Shown here piece by piece: positions 1 through 8,394 of a stretch of DNA of 64,000 bases. Numbering within the stretch: position 1 is the stretch's first letter; the number at the start of each line of letters is the position of its first letter. Source of the stretch: an uncultured Flavobacteriales bacterium. GTDB taxonomy: Bacteria > Bacteroidota > Bacteroidia > Flavobacteriales_D > Parvicellaceae. The position numbers and the translations under genes are program-made. The notes beneath the pieces are model-generated. The model made no database searches. It worked only from the letters and a program-made list of their open reading frames with translations, and was not told the DNA's origin. The stretch lies in assembly GCA_943788115.1 (NCBI GenBank), contig CALSPA010000012.1:124001-188000 (forward strand). Direction: 5' to 3'.

Positions 1-739
1 AATCAGAAGAGTATTCTTTTGAGGCAATCAGTTTATTAGTTTTTTCAACTTTTTCATTAAGAAATTCTAATTCTTTTTCACCATTAATTAAATCACCTGT
101 AGCTCCGATAACATAATTTTCTGGTAAAGTTATTTTAACGTCATAGCTTCCAAATTCAGAATAAAATTCACCTTGACTTAAGTAGGGAATAGGGTGCCAT
201 CCATTTTTATCAAAAACAGCAGGTTTTGGAAACCATTGTGTGATTTGATATGATTGTCCTATGTGCCCTAATCTTGAGTAAATACCCAGAGGAATTTTAA
301 CTCTAAAAGGTGTTGAAATAATTATAGTGTCTCCTGGTTTAAGTGATTTGTTTAGCTTGATTACAGCTATGTCAATGTGTTTTTTGTAATAGCTCCATTT
401 CAATTTTTTGTTTTCAGCTCTAAAATCAAGAGAGTCGATAAATCCTTTGTTGTTAATGTCAGAAAACCTGAAATCTGTCTCACCATTTTCTAAATCGTGT
501 TTAGCTAAAGAAGTGTTTATGTTTTTGTAAGCATTTGGCCATAAATGAATGACAATAGAATCTAATTTAGTAGTAGAGTTATTTATGTATTCAATTTTTT
601 CGAAGGCACTTAATACGTGTTTGTTATCATCAAGAGCAACCTCAATAGTTGTATTAACTTTCTGTTGAAAATATTTTTTTTGAGAATAATTTATTTTGAA
701 AATAAATAGAATCGAAACAATAAATAAAATTCTTCTCAT
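1..739 (-). CDS. M1 family metallopeptidase, N-terminal part (runs off left edge)
   Basis: About 246 residues are visible, from an ATG at 739 to the window edge with no stop. The protein begins with a hydrophobic signal peptide (MRRILFIVSILFIF) ending near a Ser-Gln, followed by the beta-sandwich of M1 aminopeptidase-like proteins of Bacteroidota. Typical pieces are IVIHLWPNAYKN, the ITQWFPKPAVFD block and the GWHPIPYLSQGEFYSEFG block. The zinc-binding HExxH catalytic domain would lie further left and cannot be seen, so activity cannot be judged. It starts 31 nt after the upstream thioredoxin gene and looks like the last visible member of the same minus-strand run. Family assignment rests on the N-terminal domain only. 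Confidence 0.8.
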   Translation of the reverse strand, partial: MRRILFIVSILFIFKINYSQKKYFQQKVNTTIEVALDDNKHVLSAFEKIEYINNSTTKLDSIVIHLWPNAYKNINTSLAKHDLENGETDFRFSDINNKGFIDSLDFRAENKKLKWSYYKKHIDIAVIKLNKSLKPGDTIIISTPFRVKIPLGIYSRLGHIGQSYQITQWFPKPAVFDKNGWHPIPYLSQGEFYSEFGSYDVKITLPENYVIGATGDLINGEKELEFLNEKVEKTNKLIASKEYSSD

Positions 740-770
740 TTCTATATTTTATGTCCTTGTTAAGTTGATT

Positions 771-1946
771 TTAGTTGCCAAAAATTTCTTTAAGTTTAGT
801 GTCTAAAGATTCACCTCTTAAGTTTTTAGCAATTATTTTGCCTTCTTTGTCTATTAGTACTGTATATGGAATCCCTCTAAAACCGTAGATTTTAGTTGCT
901 TCAGTTCTCCATTGTTTTAAATCACTTACATGATTTGGCCATGTTAAACCATCTTTTTCAATTGCATTAACCCACTTTTCAACACTATTATCTAAAGAAA
1001 CACTGAAAACAGTAAATCCTTGATCTTTATATTTGTTGTAAAGCTTTACAACATTTGGGTTTTCCATTCTACATGGTCTGCACCATGAGGCCCAAAAGTC
1101 AATTAAAACATAATTACCTCTTAATGATTCTAATGTAATTAGTTTGCCTTTTGGATTGTTGAAATTTAATGCAGGAGCAACATTTCCAATGTTTGTCAAA
1201 TTTTTCAACTTTTCTTTTTCTTCTTGTTGCTTTTTTTGTTCATTAAGTTGAATTTCTATTTGATTTACTTGTTCGTTAAATGCTAGTTGATATTCAGAGC
1301 CAGGTGATGATTTAAGAAGCCCGTCTCTTATTGTTTTATACATCTTTAAATCTTGTTGAGGGTTCAAGGAACTTGCCGTTATAATAACTGCTAAATCCAA
1401 TTGATGCTTTATAATGAATTCGTCTCTTAGTTTGCGAAAATTTAAATCTACAGAATCAATAGATTGTTTAAAAACTGATTTTTCACTTTCAGATTTAGCA
1501 TTTTGATATTTAGCTGTTTCAATTGCTCTTGTTTTCTGAAATTCATTTATTATAGTCACATAAGCTTTGATTACCTCACTTTCATGATTACCATCTATTG
1601 AATATGTTGTGCTAAAATTTTCAATGCTAGATTTAAATGAAATTAGATTGTTTTCTTTAGATTGATCTAAAATTAAAAGGACAATTTCTTTTTGATTGTT
1701 TTTTGATAAACTTAAAGAATAAAAGTTTTTAGTTTCTACATTAACTTTAAATATAAATGTTCCTTTTTTATTTATAATTGTTGAGTCTACTAAAATGTTT
1801 TTATCACTTTGAAAAGTCTGAAGATAAATGTATTTCCCATTTCCATTAAGAATTTCTCCCTTGATTGTTACATCTTTTGCATATGAATTAGTTATAGTTA
1901 TTACTAATAATACAAGGATGTGAAAAAGTGATTTTATATTTTTCAT
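771..1946 (-). CDS. TlpA-like thioredoxin-fold protein with DUF4369 N-terminus
   Basis: 391 residues, exported thiol-disulfide oxidoreductase. Residues 1-23 are a signal peptide, residues ~25-95 resemble DUF4369, a helical linker rich in Lys/Gln/Glu follows, and residues ~255-391 form an AhpC/TSA-Redoxin domain. The active site is WCRPC (Cys289 and Cys292), with a cis-proline-type GIPYTVLID segment near residue 360. Such proteins act in the periplasm on cysteines of exported proteins or in cytochrome c maturation; the substrate here is unknown. It lies 2 nt downstream of a close paralogue with the same domain order, so the two probably arose by tandem duplication and are co-transcribed. Confidence 0.9.
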   Translation of the reverse strand: MKNIKSLFHILVLLVITITNSYAKDVTIKGEILNGNGKYIYLQTFQSDKNILVDSTIINKKGTFIFKVNVETKNFYSLSLSKNNQKEIVLLILDQSKENNLISFKSSIENFSTTYSIDGNHESEVIKAYVTIINEFQKTRAIETAKYQNAKSESEKSVFKQSIDSVDLNFRKLRDEFIIKHQLDLAVIITASSLNPQQDLKMYKTIRDGLLKSSPGSEYQLAFNEQVNQIEIQLNEQKKQQEEKEKLKNLTNIGNVAPALNFNNPKGKLITLESLRGNYVLIDFWASWCRPCRMENPNVVKLYNKYKDQGFTVFSVSLDNSVEKWVNAIEKDGLTWPNHVSDLKQWRTEATKIYGFRGIPYTVLIDKEGKIIAKNLRGESLDTKLKEIFGN

Positions 1947-1948
1947 AA

Positions 1949-3148
1949 TTATAATAAGTTAAGTATTTTTTTCTCTAAATCGGGTCCTCTTAAACCTATT
2001 TCAGCAATATTTCCGTTTCTATCAATAATGAATGTTTGAGGAATGCTTTTAATTAAATATTTAGCAGCTCCAGAAGATTTCCATCCCGATAAGTCACTAA
2101 CATGATTGTCCCAAATTAATCCATCTTGTTCAATGGCTTGAACCCATTTTTCTTTATTGTTATCTAAAGAAAAACTATAGATTTCAAAACCACTATTCTT
2201 GTACTTATTGTATAAGCTAACAACAAACGGGTTTTCTTTACGGCAAGGACCGCACCAAGATGCCCAAAAATCTAAAAGAACAACTTTTCCCTTTAAAGAT
2301 TTTAGAGATAAAAGTTTTCCGTCTTTATTAGGATAGTTTAATTCAGGGGCAGGTTTTCCAATGATTAATCCAGCATTTTTAAGTTCATTTTTTTGAGCTT
2401 CAGCCATTGCTTTTTGCTTTTTAAGCATTGCGATTTGTTGATTGGCTTTATTCATCCTTAAAATGACTTCTTGTTGAAAAATAGTGTTAGAAAAGTATTT
2501 GGAAATCACTTCAGCAATCACTTCTAATTGGGCTTGTTCTTCGACTAAATTACCTATGTCATATAAAGCAATAAATATTGCAGGTGAATTTTGATTGTTA
2601 AGTATGAAATTATTTTTTATTTTTTCAAAGGAGTTCTTAATAACTTGAGCCTGAAGCATTAAGTCTTCTCTCTCATTTTGAGCTTCAAATGAAAGTTCAT
2701 TTATTTGTTGTTGAATAAGGTTAAACTGATCATTTAATTCTAACTTTTTTGAAAGGTATTCTTTAAGTAAAACTGATGATTCTGAGCCTGAAACTTCATA
2801 GTCAATTAAACTTTCGGAGAAAGAAGATGTAAGACTGATGGTGTCTTTCTTTTGTCCAATGAAAAGCATTAGGTTCTTCTGGTTATTACCTAATCCAAGA
2901 ATGTTGAATTTCTCAGTGAGTTGAGTGTTTATTTCAATTTTATTATTCACCACTTTTGATGAATCCATTATTTTGGGTTGTTCACTCCCTAAATCGTATA
3001 AATAGAATACTTTGTTTTCGGCATTTTTTATGTTTGCTGAAATTACAATGTTATTTAAGTTTTTTTCAACTGATTCAGTTGTTTTATCTTCTTTTGGCTG
3101 GCAAGAATAAAACAAGAGAAGACAAATTAAAAGGGGACTATACTTCAT
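1949..3148 (-). CDS. TlpA-like thioredoxin-fold lipoprotein with DUF4369 N-terminus
   Basis: 399 residues. The lipobox LLFYSC places the lipidated cysteine at residue 16, so unlike the next gene this copy is predicted to be a membrane-anchored lipoprotein. Residues ~30-110 are DUF4369-like, residues ~125-260 are helical and charged, and residues ~262-399 are a Redoxin domain with active site WCGPC (Cys299 and Cys302) and the SIPQTFIID cis-proline region. It overlaps the 3' end of gatB by 11 nt and is followed after 2 nt by its paralogue, indicating one transcript. Predicted role: periplasmic thiol-disulfide exchange. The partner protein is not evident from the neighbours. Confidence 0.9.
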   Translation of the reverse strand: MKYSPLLICLLLFYSCQPKEDKTTESVEKNLNNIVISANIKNAENKVFYLYDLGSEQPKIMDSSKVVNNKIEINTQLTEKFNILGLGNNQKNLMLFIGQKKDTISLTSSFSESLIDYEVSGSESSVLLKEYLSKKLELNDQFNLIQQQINELSFEAQNEREDLMLQAQVIKNSFEKIKNNFILNNQNSPAIFIALYDIGNLVEEQAQLEVIAEVISKYFSNTIFQQEVILRMNKANQQIAMLKKQKAMAEAQKNELKNAGLIIGKPAPELNYPNKDGKLLSLKSLKGKVVLLDFWASWCGPCRKENPFVVSLYNKYKNSGFEIYSFSLDNNKEKWVQAIEQDGLIWDNHVSDLSGWKSSGAAKYLIKSIPQTFIIDRNGNIAEIGLRGPDLEKKILNLL

Positions 3149-4604
3149 TATTTATAAGTTGATTAAGTAATTTAGATGAGGTTTTAGGGTCTGCAGTTCC
3201 TTTAGATGCTTTCATTATTTTTCCCATAAAGAAACCGGTTAATTTTTTTTCTCCATTTTTGAAACGGGCTGTTTCGTCTGGATTTTCTTCAAAAACTGTT
3301 AATATTATTGATTCCAATTCAGAGGAGTCATTTTTAGAAATCCAACCATTTTTTTCAGCAATATTTAAAGGTTTTTGATCTGGATTTTCAATTAATTCAG
3401 GGAATAATTTTTGACTAGCTAATGAATTGCTAATGCTGTTATTGTCAATTAATTTTATAACATCAACTAAGATTTTAGGAGAGATTGGGAAAGAGTTAAT
3501 AGTGCTAGCAGTCTGATTTAAATATGACTTTACATTTCCCATCACCCAATTTGCTGCAACTTTATAGTTAGTTGTTAGTTTAATCATTTCCTCAAAATAA
3601 AGTGCAATATCTTTACTTTCTGTTAGGTTGGAAGCATCATAATCTGAAAGACCTAGTTCATTTTTGTATTTTTTGTAAAGCTCATTTGGGAGAGGAGGTA
3701 ATGTTTTTTTTACATTCTCAATATATTCTTTAGAAACAATTAGTGCTGTCAAATCCGGTTCAGGGAAATACCTGTAATCATGAGCAGATTCTTTAAGTCG
3801 CATAGCCACAGTTTCTCCAGTTGACGCATCAAAGTTTCTAGTTTCTTGTGCTATATCTTCACCTTTTTCTAAGATTTCAGCATGTCTACAGATTTCAAAT
3901 TCTATAGATCGTTGAATATTTCGTATAGAATTTAGGTTTTTAATTTCTACCCTTTGACCAAACTGTTTAGCTCCAATTGGCATAATGGATATATTTACAT
4001 CGCACCTCATACTTCCTTCCTCCATATTTCCATCACATATTTCTAAATACCTGAGCAATTTTCTCATTTCAGAAACATAGTTGTATGCTTCTGTACCAGA
4101 TTTAATTACAGGTTCAGTAACAATTTCGATTAAAGGTACTCCTGCTCTGTTAAGATCAATTAAAGAATTAAATGGATCTTGGTCGTGAATACTTTTTCCA
4201 GAATCTTCTTCCATGTGTATTCTAGTGAGCTCAATTGTTTTTTCATTGCCTTTGTCATCTTTAATGTAAATACTTCCTCCGGTACAAATAGGTGTCTTAT
4301 CTTGAGTGATTTGATAGCCCTTAGGTAAATCAGCATAGAAATAATTTTTCCTATCGAAATGCATAATTTCTGTTATTTTGGCATTGCATGCAATACCCAT
4401 TTTAACCGCATAATTAATAACTTCTTTATTAAACCTTGGGAGTGTTCCGGGATGACCTAAAGATATTGGAGATACCTGAGTGTTTGGTGTTCCTCCATAT
4501 TCATTAATGTCACTGCAAAAAGCCTTGCTTTTAGTTTTTAACTGGGCATGTATTTCAATTCCAATTACAGGTTCATATTTTTTAAGAGTTTCGTTGAAAT
4601 TCAT
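3138..4604 (-). CDS. gatB: Asp-tRNA(Asn)/Glu-tRNA(Gln) amidotransferase subunit B
   Basis: 488 residues, full length for GatB. The start (YEPVIGIEIHAQLKTKSKAFC) is the family signature, with conserved HPGTLPRFN, RKNYFYADLPKGYQITQ and YRYFPEPDL segments and a C-terminal YqeY-like helical tail from about residue 340 that binds tRNA. GatB activates misacylated Glu-tRNA(Gln) or Asp-tRNA(Asn) with ATP for transamidation by GatA; gatA and gatC are not in the window. It starts 6 nt after the purine nucleoside phosphorylase gene and its stop overlaps the following lipoprotein gene, so it sits inside a compact minus-strand operon. Confidence 0.97.
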   Translation of the reverse strand: MNFNETLKKYEPVIGIEIHAQLKTKSKAFCSDINEYGGTPNTQVSPISLGHPGTLPRFNKEVINYAVKMGIACNAKITEIMHFDRKNYFYADLPKGYQITQDKTPICTGGSIYIKDDKGNEKTIELTRIHMEEDSGKSIHDQDPFNSLIDLNRAGVPLIEIVTEPVIKSGTEAYNYVSEMRKLLRYLEICDGNMEEGSMRCDVNISIMPIGAKQFGQRVEIKNLNSIRNIQRSIEFEICRHAEILEKGEDIAQETRNFDASTGETVAMRLKESAHDYRYFPEPDLTALIVSKEYIENVKKTLPPLPNELYKKYKNELGLSDYDASNLTESKDIALYFEEMIKLTTNYKVAANWVMGNVKSYLNQTASTINSFPISPKILVDVIKLIDNNSISNSLASQKLFPELIENPDQKPLNIAEKNGWISKNDSSELESIILTVFEENPDETARFKNGEKKLTGFFMGKIMKASKGTADPKTSSKLLNQLINNEV

Positions 4605-4610
4605 TAAAGA

Positions 4611-5423
4611 TTAAATTGTTGCAAGCATTTTTTTAATAATAACAGTTAATTTTTTTTCAGCTTTTTCAGCAACTTTTTGTACATCTTCATGTGTAACTTC
4701 AATGATTCTTCCAGGAACACCAAGATCGGTAATTACAGAAAATCCAAAACAAGGAATGGACATGTGTCTTGCAGCAATAACTTCTGGAACAGTGCTCATG
4801 CCAACAGCATCAGCACCAATTGCCCTTGTGTAAAAGTATTCTGCTGGGGTTTCTAAAGTTGGACCAGTAAGTCCAGCATAAACACCTCTAACAACATCTA
4901 TTTTGTTTTCGAAAGCAATCTCTTCTGCAAGTTTTATTAATTTTTTTGAGTATGCTTCACTCATATCAGGAAACCTAGGTCCTAATTCATTTATGTTTGG
5001 CCCAATTAGTGGGTTAGTAGGGAATAAATTAATGTGATCTGTTATAATCATAATATCACCAATTTCAAATGAAGGATTCACTCCACCGCATGCATTACTG
5101 ACGATTAATTTTTCAATACCTAAGTATTTCATAACCCTCACAGGGAATACAACTTCACTCATAGAATATCCTTCATAAAAGTGAAATCGACCTTGAAGCG
5201 CAATTACTTTTTTCCCGCCCAAGCTTCCGAAAATTAATTTACCACTATGACCTTCCACTGTTGATACAGGGAAATCAGGAATTTCTTCATAGGGGATCAC
5301 GTGTTCAGTTTCAATTTCATTTACTAGCCCTCCAAGTCCTGTTCCAAGAATTATTCCTATTTCAGGGCTGAAATTTGTTTTTTCTTTAATGAATTTAGCT
5401 GTGTTCTTTATAGTTTCTAACAT
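4611..5423 (-). CDS. Purine nucleoside phosphorylase (trimeric PNP-I family)
   Basis: 270 residues, the usual length of trimeric purine nucleoside phosphorylase. Visible motifs are the phosphate-binding GIILGTGLGGL near residue 23, VEGHSGKLIFG, QGRFHFYEGY, VSNACGGVNPSF, the purine-binding GLTGPTLETPAEY and MSTVPEVIAARH. It cleaves inosine, guanosine and their deoxy forms with phosphate to give free base and (deoxy)ribose 1-phosphate, in the cytoplasm, for purine salvage. It overlaps lpxK by 29 nt and is 6 nt from gatB. Nothing unusual is seen. Confidence 0.95.
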   Translation of the reverse strand: MLETIKNTAKFIKEKTNFSPEIGIILGTGLGGLVNEIETEHVIPYEEIPDFPVSTVEGHSGKLIFGSLGGKKVIALQGRFHFYEGYSMSEVVFPVRVMKYLGIEKLIVSNACGGVNPSFEIGDIMIITDHINLFPTNPLIGPNINELGPRFPDMSEAYSKKLIKLAEEIAFENKIDVVRGVYAGLTGPTLETPAEYFYTRAIGADAVGMSTVPEVIAARHMSIPCFGFSVITDLGVPGRIIEVTHEDVQKVAEKAEKKLTVIIKKMLATI

Positions 5424-6438
5424 AGTTTAATAGTTGATTTTCAAAATCATCTTTTTGTTTAATAAATTCAATCTTTATGGACATGAAATAAATGGGTAAA
5501 GATTTAAGCTTTTCAATGCTTCTCAATCTCATTGCATCTTTTTCAGTAGTTAAAATGATTTTATTTTCAGTTGCAAATTTATCAAATATTTCAGAAATAT
5601 TGTCCGCATCTTTGTCTGAAAACGGATAATGGTCTCTAAAAGAAAGGTGTTTGTATGTTAATTTTTGATTTTTTAGTTCTAAAATTAATTCTTTAGTGTT
5701 GGCAATTCCTGTTACAAGCAATATTTTTAAAGAAGAATTCAGTTTGATTGTTGAAGAGTTAAATACTGAAACTACCTCACCATATTTAATTTTAGTAAAG
5801 AAAATTGGAGTTGAACAGGAAATAGAACTTTTAATTAAAGACATTTTTTCTTCTGAAATTTCATTTGGGCATTTAGAGACAATAATTATGTCTGCTCTTT
5901 CTTTCCCTTTTGAAGCTTCTCTTAAATTTCCTACAGGAAAAATGTAATCTTTATAAAAAGGTGAGTTAAATTTTGTGAGTAAGATGTTTAATCCAGGTTT
6001 AATTGAACGGTGTTGATAGGCATCGTCTAAAAGAATTATTTCTGTGTTTGGATGGTCATATATAAGATTAAGAACACCTTTTACTCTTTTGCCTTCTACA
6101 GCAACAGTTATTTCTGGAAATTTATTTTTTATTTGAAGAGGTTCATCACCTACATCTCTATATGTGTCGTTGTTTGATACTTCCATATATGAACTAGTCT
6201 TTCTCCCATACCCTCTGCTTAATAATGCAAGCTTTGAATTGTCTTTCAGTAATTCAATTACATATTCACAATGAGGTGTTTTTCCAGCTCCCCCCATAGA
6301 TAAATTGCCAATATTAATAATTGGAAGGTCAAATTCATTTGACTTAAATATTTGTTTGTCAAAAAGAAAATTCCTTATACTGGTGATTAACCAATAAATG
6401 ATCGATACGGGAAACAAAATAATTCTCAATGCTTTCAT
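5395..6438 (-). CDS. lpxK: Tetraacyldisaccharide 4'-kinase (lipid A 4'-kinase)
   Basis: About 347 residues. LpxK phosphorylates the 4' position of the lipid A disaccharide at the inner membrane. The N-terminus has the membrane-associated helix (MKALRIILFPVSIIYWLITS), then NIGNLSMGGAGKTPHCEYV, the P-loop region of the family, then LSRGYGR, VGDEPLQI and the ILLDDAYQHR motif. The frame is open 22 codons further upstream, but that extension would overlap the divergent gene's start at 6467 and the -7 element at 6454-6461. The ATG at 6438 matches the family's N-terminus and is preferred. First gene of the minus-strand run that continues to the left edge. Confidence 0.95.
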   Translation of the reverse strand: MKALRIILFPVSIIYWLITSIRNFLFDKQIFKSNEFDLPIINIGNLSMGGAGKTPHCEYVIELLKDNSKLALLSRGYGRKTSSYMEVSNNDTYRDVGDEPLQIKNKFPEITVAVEGKRVKGVLNLIYDHPNTEIILLDDAYQHRSIKPGLNILLTKFNSPFYKDYIFPVGNLREASKGKERADIIIVSKCPNEISEEKMSLIKSSISCSTPIFFTKIKYGEVVSVFNSSTIKLNSSLKILLVTGIANTKELILELKNQKLTYKHLSFRDHYPFSDKDADNISEIFDKFATENKIILTTEKDAMRLRSIEKLKSLPIYFMSIKIEFIKQKDDFENQLLNYVRNYKEHS

Positions 6439-6442
6439 TGTG

Positions 6443-6450
6443 TATATTTG
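6443..6450 (+). promoter_or_regulatory. Candidate -7 element for the Nif3-like gene
   Basis: TATATTTG fits the Bacteroidota -7 consensus TAnnTTTG and lies 16 nt before the ATG at 6467. No convincing TTG -33 element is seen at the usual distance, so this is a moderate call. It sits within a few bases of a candidate minus-strand element for lpxK. Confidence 0.4.
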
Positions 6451-6453
6451 ATT

Positions 6454-6461
6454 CAAAAATA
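6454..6461 (-). promoter_or_regulatory. Candidate -7 element for lpxK
   Basis: Read on the minus strand this is TATTTTTG, matching TAnnTTTG, 15 nt before the preferred lpxK ATG at 6438. A -33 TTG is not obvious. Its position argues against the longer upstream start for lpxK. Confidence 0.4.
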
Positions 6462-6466
6462 AACAT

Positions 6467-7558
6467 ATGAAGGTTAAAGATGTAATAAAATATTTAGACT
6501 CCATAGCTCCACCTCAATTTCAAGAAGCATATGATAATTCTGGATTGATTGTTGGGCAATCTTCTAAAGAGGTCGAAGGTGTTCTAGTATGTCTAGATTG
6601 TATTGAAGAAGTTGTTCAGGAAGCTATAGATTTAAAATGTAATTTAATTGTAGCTCACCATCCAATAATTTTTTCTGGACTTAAAAAAATAAATGGTTCA
6701 AATTATATTGAGAGGACAATAATTAAGGCCATTAAAAATGACATTAACATTTTTGCGATTCATACTAATTTAGATAATGTATTAAATGGTGTGAATGGAA
6801 AAATTGCTGATAAAATAGGTCTAGTTAATAGACATGTTTTGAATCCTAAGAAAGATTTACTTTTAAAGCTAGCTGTTTTTAGCCCTAAGGCAAGTGCAGA
6901 AAAAATTAGAGAGGTTTTATTTAATTCTGGTGCTGGCCAAATAAGTGATTATTCAAATTGTAGCTTTAATGTTTTAGGTAAGGGAACCTTTAAACCTGGT
7001 GAGAACGCTAATCCCTTTGTTGGAAAGATAGGGAAGACTCATCATGAAGATGAAGTTAAAATTGAAGTTATTCTTTCAAAACATCTATTAAACTCAACAA
7101 TGGAGCAGGTCAGAATCCATCATCCATATGAAGAGGTTGCATACGATATTTTACCTTTAGAGAACACTTCTAATGTTGGTTCTGGGCTTATTGGTGAATT
7201 AGAAAGCGAAATTGATGTTAATGAATTTCTTGCCCAATTAAAGCAAAAGATGAATGTTAAGGTTATAAGACATACGGCAATTTGTAAAAATAAAATTAAG
7301 AAAGTGGCTTTGTGTGGAGGCTCTGGTAGTTTTTTGCTTTCCAGTGCTAAGAATTTAAATGCAGATATTTTTATTACAGCAGATTTTAAATATCACGAGT
7401 TTTTTGATGCAGAAAATCAGATAATTATTGCAGATATTGGGCATTTTGAGAGCGAACAATATACAATTGACTTAATATCTGATGGTTTAAAAGAAAATTT
7501 TTCTAATTTTGCAATCCGTTTAACGGGTGTCAATACAAATCCGATTAATTATTTATAA
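6467..7558 (+). CDS. Nif3-like dinuclear metal centre protein (YbgI/YqfO family)
   Basis: 363 residues. It has the Nif3 fold start (VIKYLDSIAPPQFQEAYDNSGL), the metal-binding AHHPIIF near residue 66 and HTNLDN near 104, an inserted PII-like middle domain (about residues 125-230, with HHPYEEVAYD), and the C-terminal metal ligands in DIGHFESEQ. The insertion is typical of the longer YqfO-type members. The family forms hexameric toroids with two metal ions per site. It is annotated variously as GTP cyclohydrolase I type 2-like, but its cellular reaction is not settled. The next gene starts 1 nt after its stop and is probably co-transcribed, an order common in Bacteroidota. Confidence 0.92.
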   Translation: MKVKDVIKYLDSIAPPQFQEAYDNSGLIVGQSSKEVEGVLVCLDCIEEVVQEAIDLKCNLIVAHHPIIFSGLKKINGSNYIERTIIKAIKNDINIFAIHTNLDNVLNGVNGKIADKIGLVNRHVLNPKKDLLLKLAVFSPKASAEKIREVLFNSGAGQISDYSNCSFNVLGKGTFKPGENANPFVGKIGKTHHEDEVKIEVILSKHLLNSTMEQVRIHHPYEEVAYDILPLENTSNVGSGLIGELESEIDVNEFLAQLKQKMNVKVIRHTAICKNKIKKVALCGGSGSFLLSSAKNLNADIFITADFKYHEFFDAENQIIIADIGHFESEQYTIDLISDGLKENFSNFAIRLTGVNTNPINYL

Positions 7559-7559
7559 A

Positions 7560-8345
7560 ATGGCAAAAACAAAAAAAGTATCACCAGAAGAAACATTAAG
7601 AGCACTTTATAACCTTCAGGTTATTGATTCTAAAATTGATAAAATGAGAGAAGTTAGAGGTGAACTTCCTTTAGAAGTAGAAGGACTTGAAGATGAGCTA
7701 ACTGGTCTTTCAGGAAGAGTAGATAAAATTCAATCTGATTTGGAAGATTTTGAAAAATCTATTGCTGATAAGAAAAACACCATTGCTGAAGCTAAAGATG
7801 CAATAAAAAAATATGCAGATCAACAAAACAAGGTTAGAAACAACAGAGAGTTTGATTCATTAAACAAGGAAGTTGAGTACCAAGATCTTGAAATGCAATT
7901 AGCCGAGAAAAGAATTAAAGAATATAAATTCAAAATAGAAAGTAAGCAAGAGCTTTTAGATGAAGCTAAAGAGCTTTTTAATCAGAAAAAGAGTGCTTTG
8001 GAGTTGAAGAAAGAAGAGCTTAAAGAAATTATTTCTGAAACTGAAAAGGAAGAAGGAATATTAATTCAAGAGTCTGAAAAAGCTGGGAAGTCTGTAGAAG
8101 ATAGGTATTTAAGAGCTTACAAGAGAATTCGAGGTGCTTCTAAGAATGGTTTAGCAGTTGTTCCTGTTGAAAGAGGAGCTTCAGGTGGTTCATTTATTAA
8201 AATACCACCTCAAATGCAAATAGATATTGCTGCTAGAAAAAAAATAATTGTAGATGAGCACAGTGGAAGAATTTTAGTAGATGCTGAATTGGCTATACAA
8301 CAATTTGATAAAATCAATAAAAAAATAACTAGACTTTTGAAATAA
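7560..8345 (+). CDS. C4-type zinc-ribbon family coiled-coil protein, cysteines lost
   Basis: About 261 residues from the ATG at 7560, which directly follows the previous stop; an upstream in-frame start at 7527 lies inside the preceding gene and is rejected. Residues ~25-190 are a long charged coiled coil (Lys/Glu-rich heptads). The C-terminal ~60 residues match the zf-RING_7 / DUF164 ribbon (PVERGASGGSFIKIPPQ and VDEHSGRILVD). The four zinc-ligand cysteines expected there are replaced by Ser, Ser, Asp and Ser, so no zinc site remains. Relatives have been linked to RNA-related or membrane processes, but function is not established. A strong terminator follows at 8371. Confidence 0.85.
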   Translation: MAKTKKVSPEETLRALYNLQVIDSKIDKMREVRGELPLEVEGLEDELTGLSGRVDKIQSDLEDFEKSIADKKNTIAEAKDAIKKYADQQNKVRNNREFDSLNKEVEYQDLEMQLAEKRIKEYKFKIESKQELLDEAKELFNQKKSALELKKEELKEIISETEKEEGILIQESEKAGKSVEDRYLRAYKRIRGASKNGLAVVPVERGASGGSFIKIPPQMQIDIAARKKIIVDEHSGRILVDAELAIQQFDKINKKITRLLK

Positions 8346-8370
8346 AGAGCTAAGTGTTTTATGTTTTTAA

Positions 8371-8394
8371 AGGGAGCTGAGGCTCCCTTTTTTA
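8371..8394. terminator. Rho-independent terminator between convergent genes
   Basis: A 7-bp stem (AGGGAGC / GCTCCCT) with a TGAG loop at 8371-8388 is followed by six T on the plus strand. On the minus strand an A/T-rich flank gives a weaker tail, so it may work in both directions. It lies between the plus-strand coiled-coil gene and the stop of the minus-strand porin gene. Confidence 0.85.

Noticed and set aside
6438-6504. Longer N-terminus for LpxK
   Set aside because: It would overlap the divergent Nif3-like start and a candidate -7 element, and the family begins at the inner Met.
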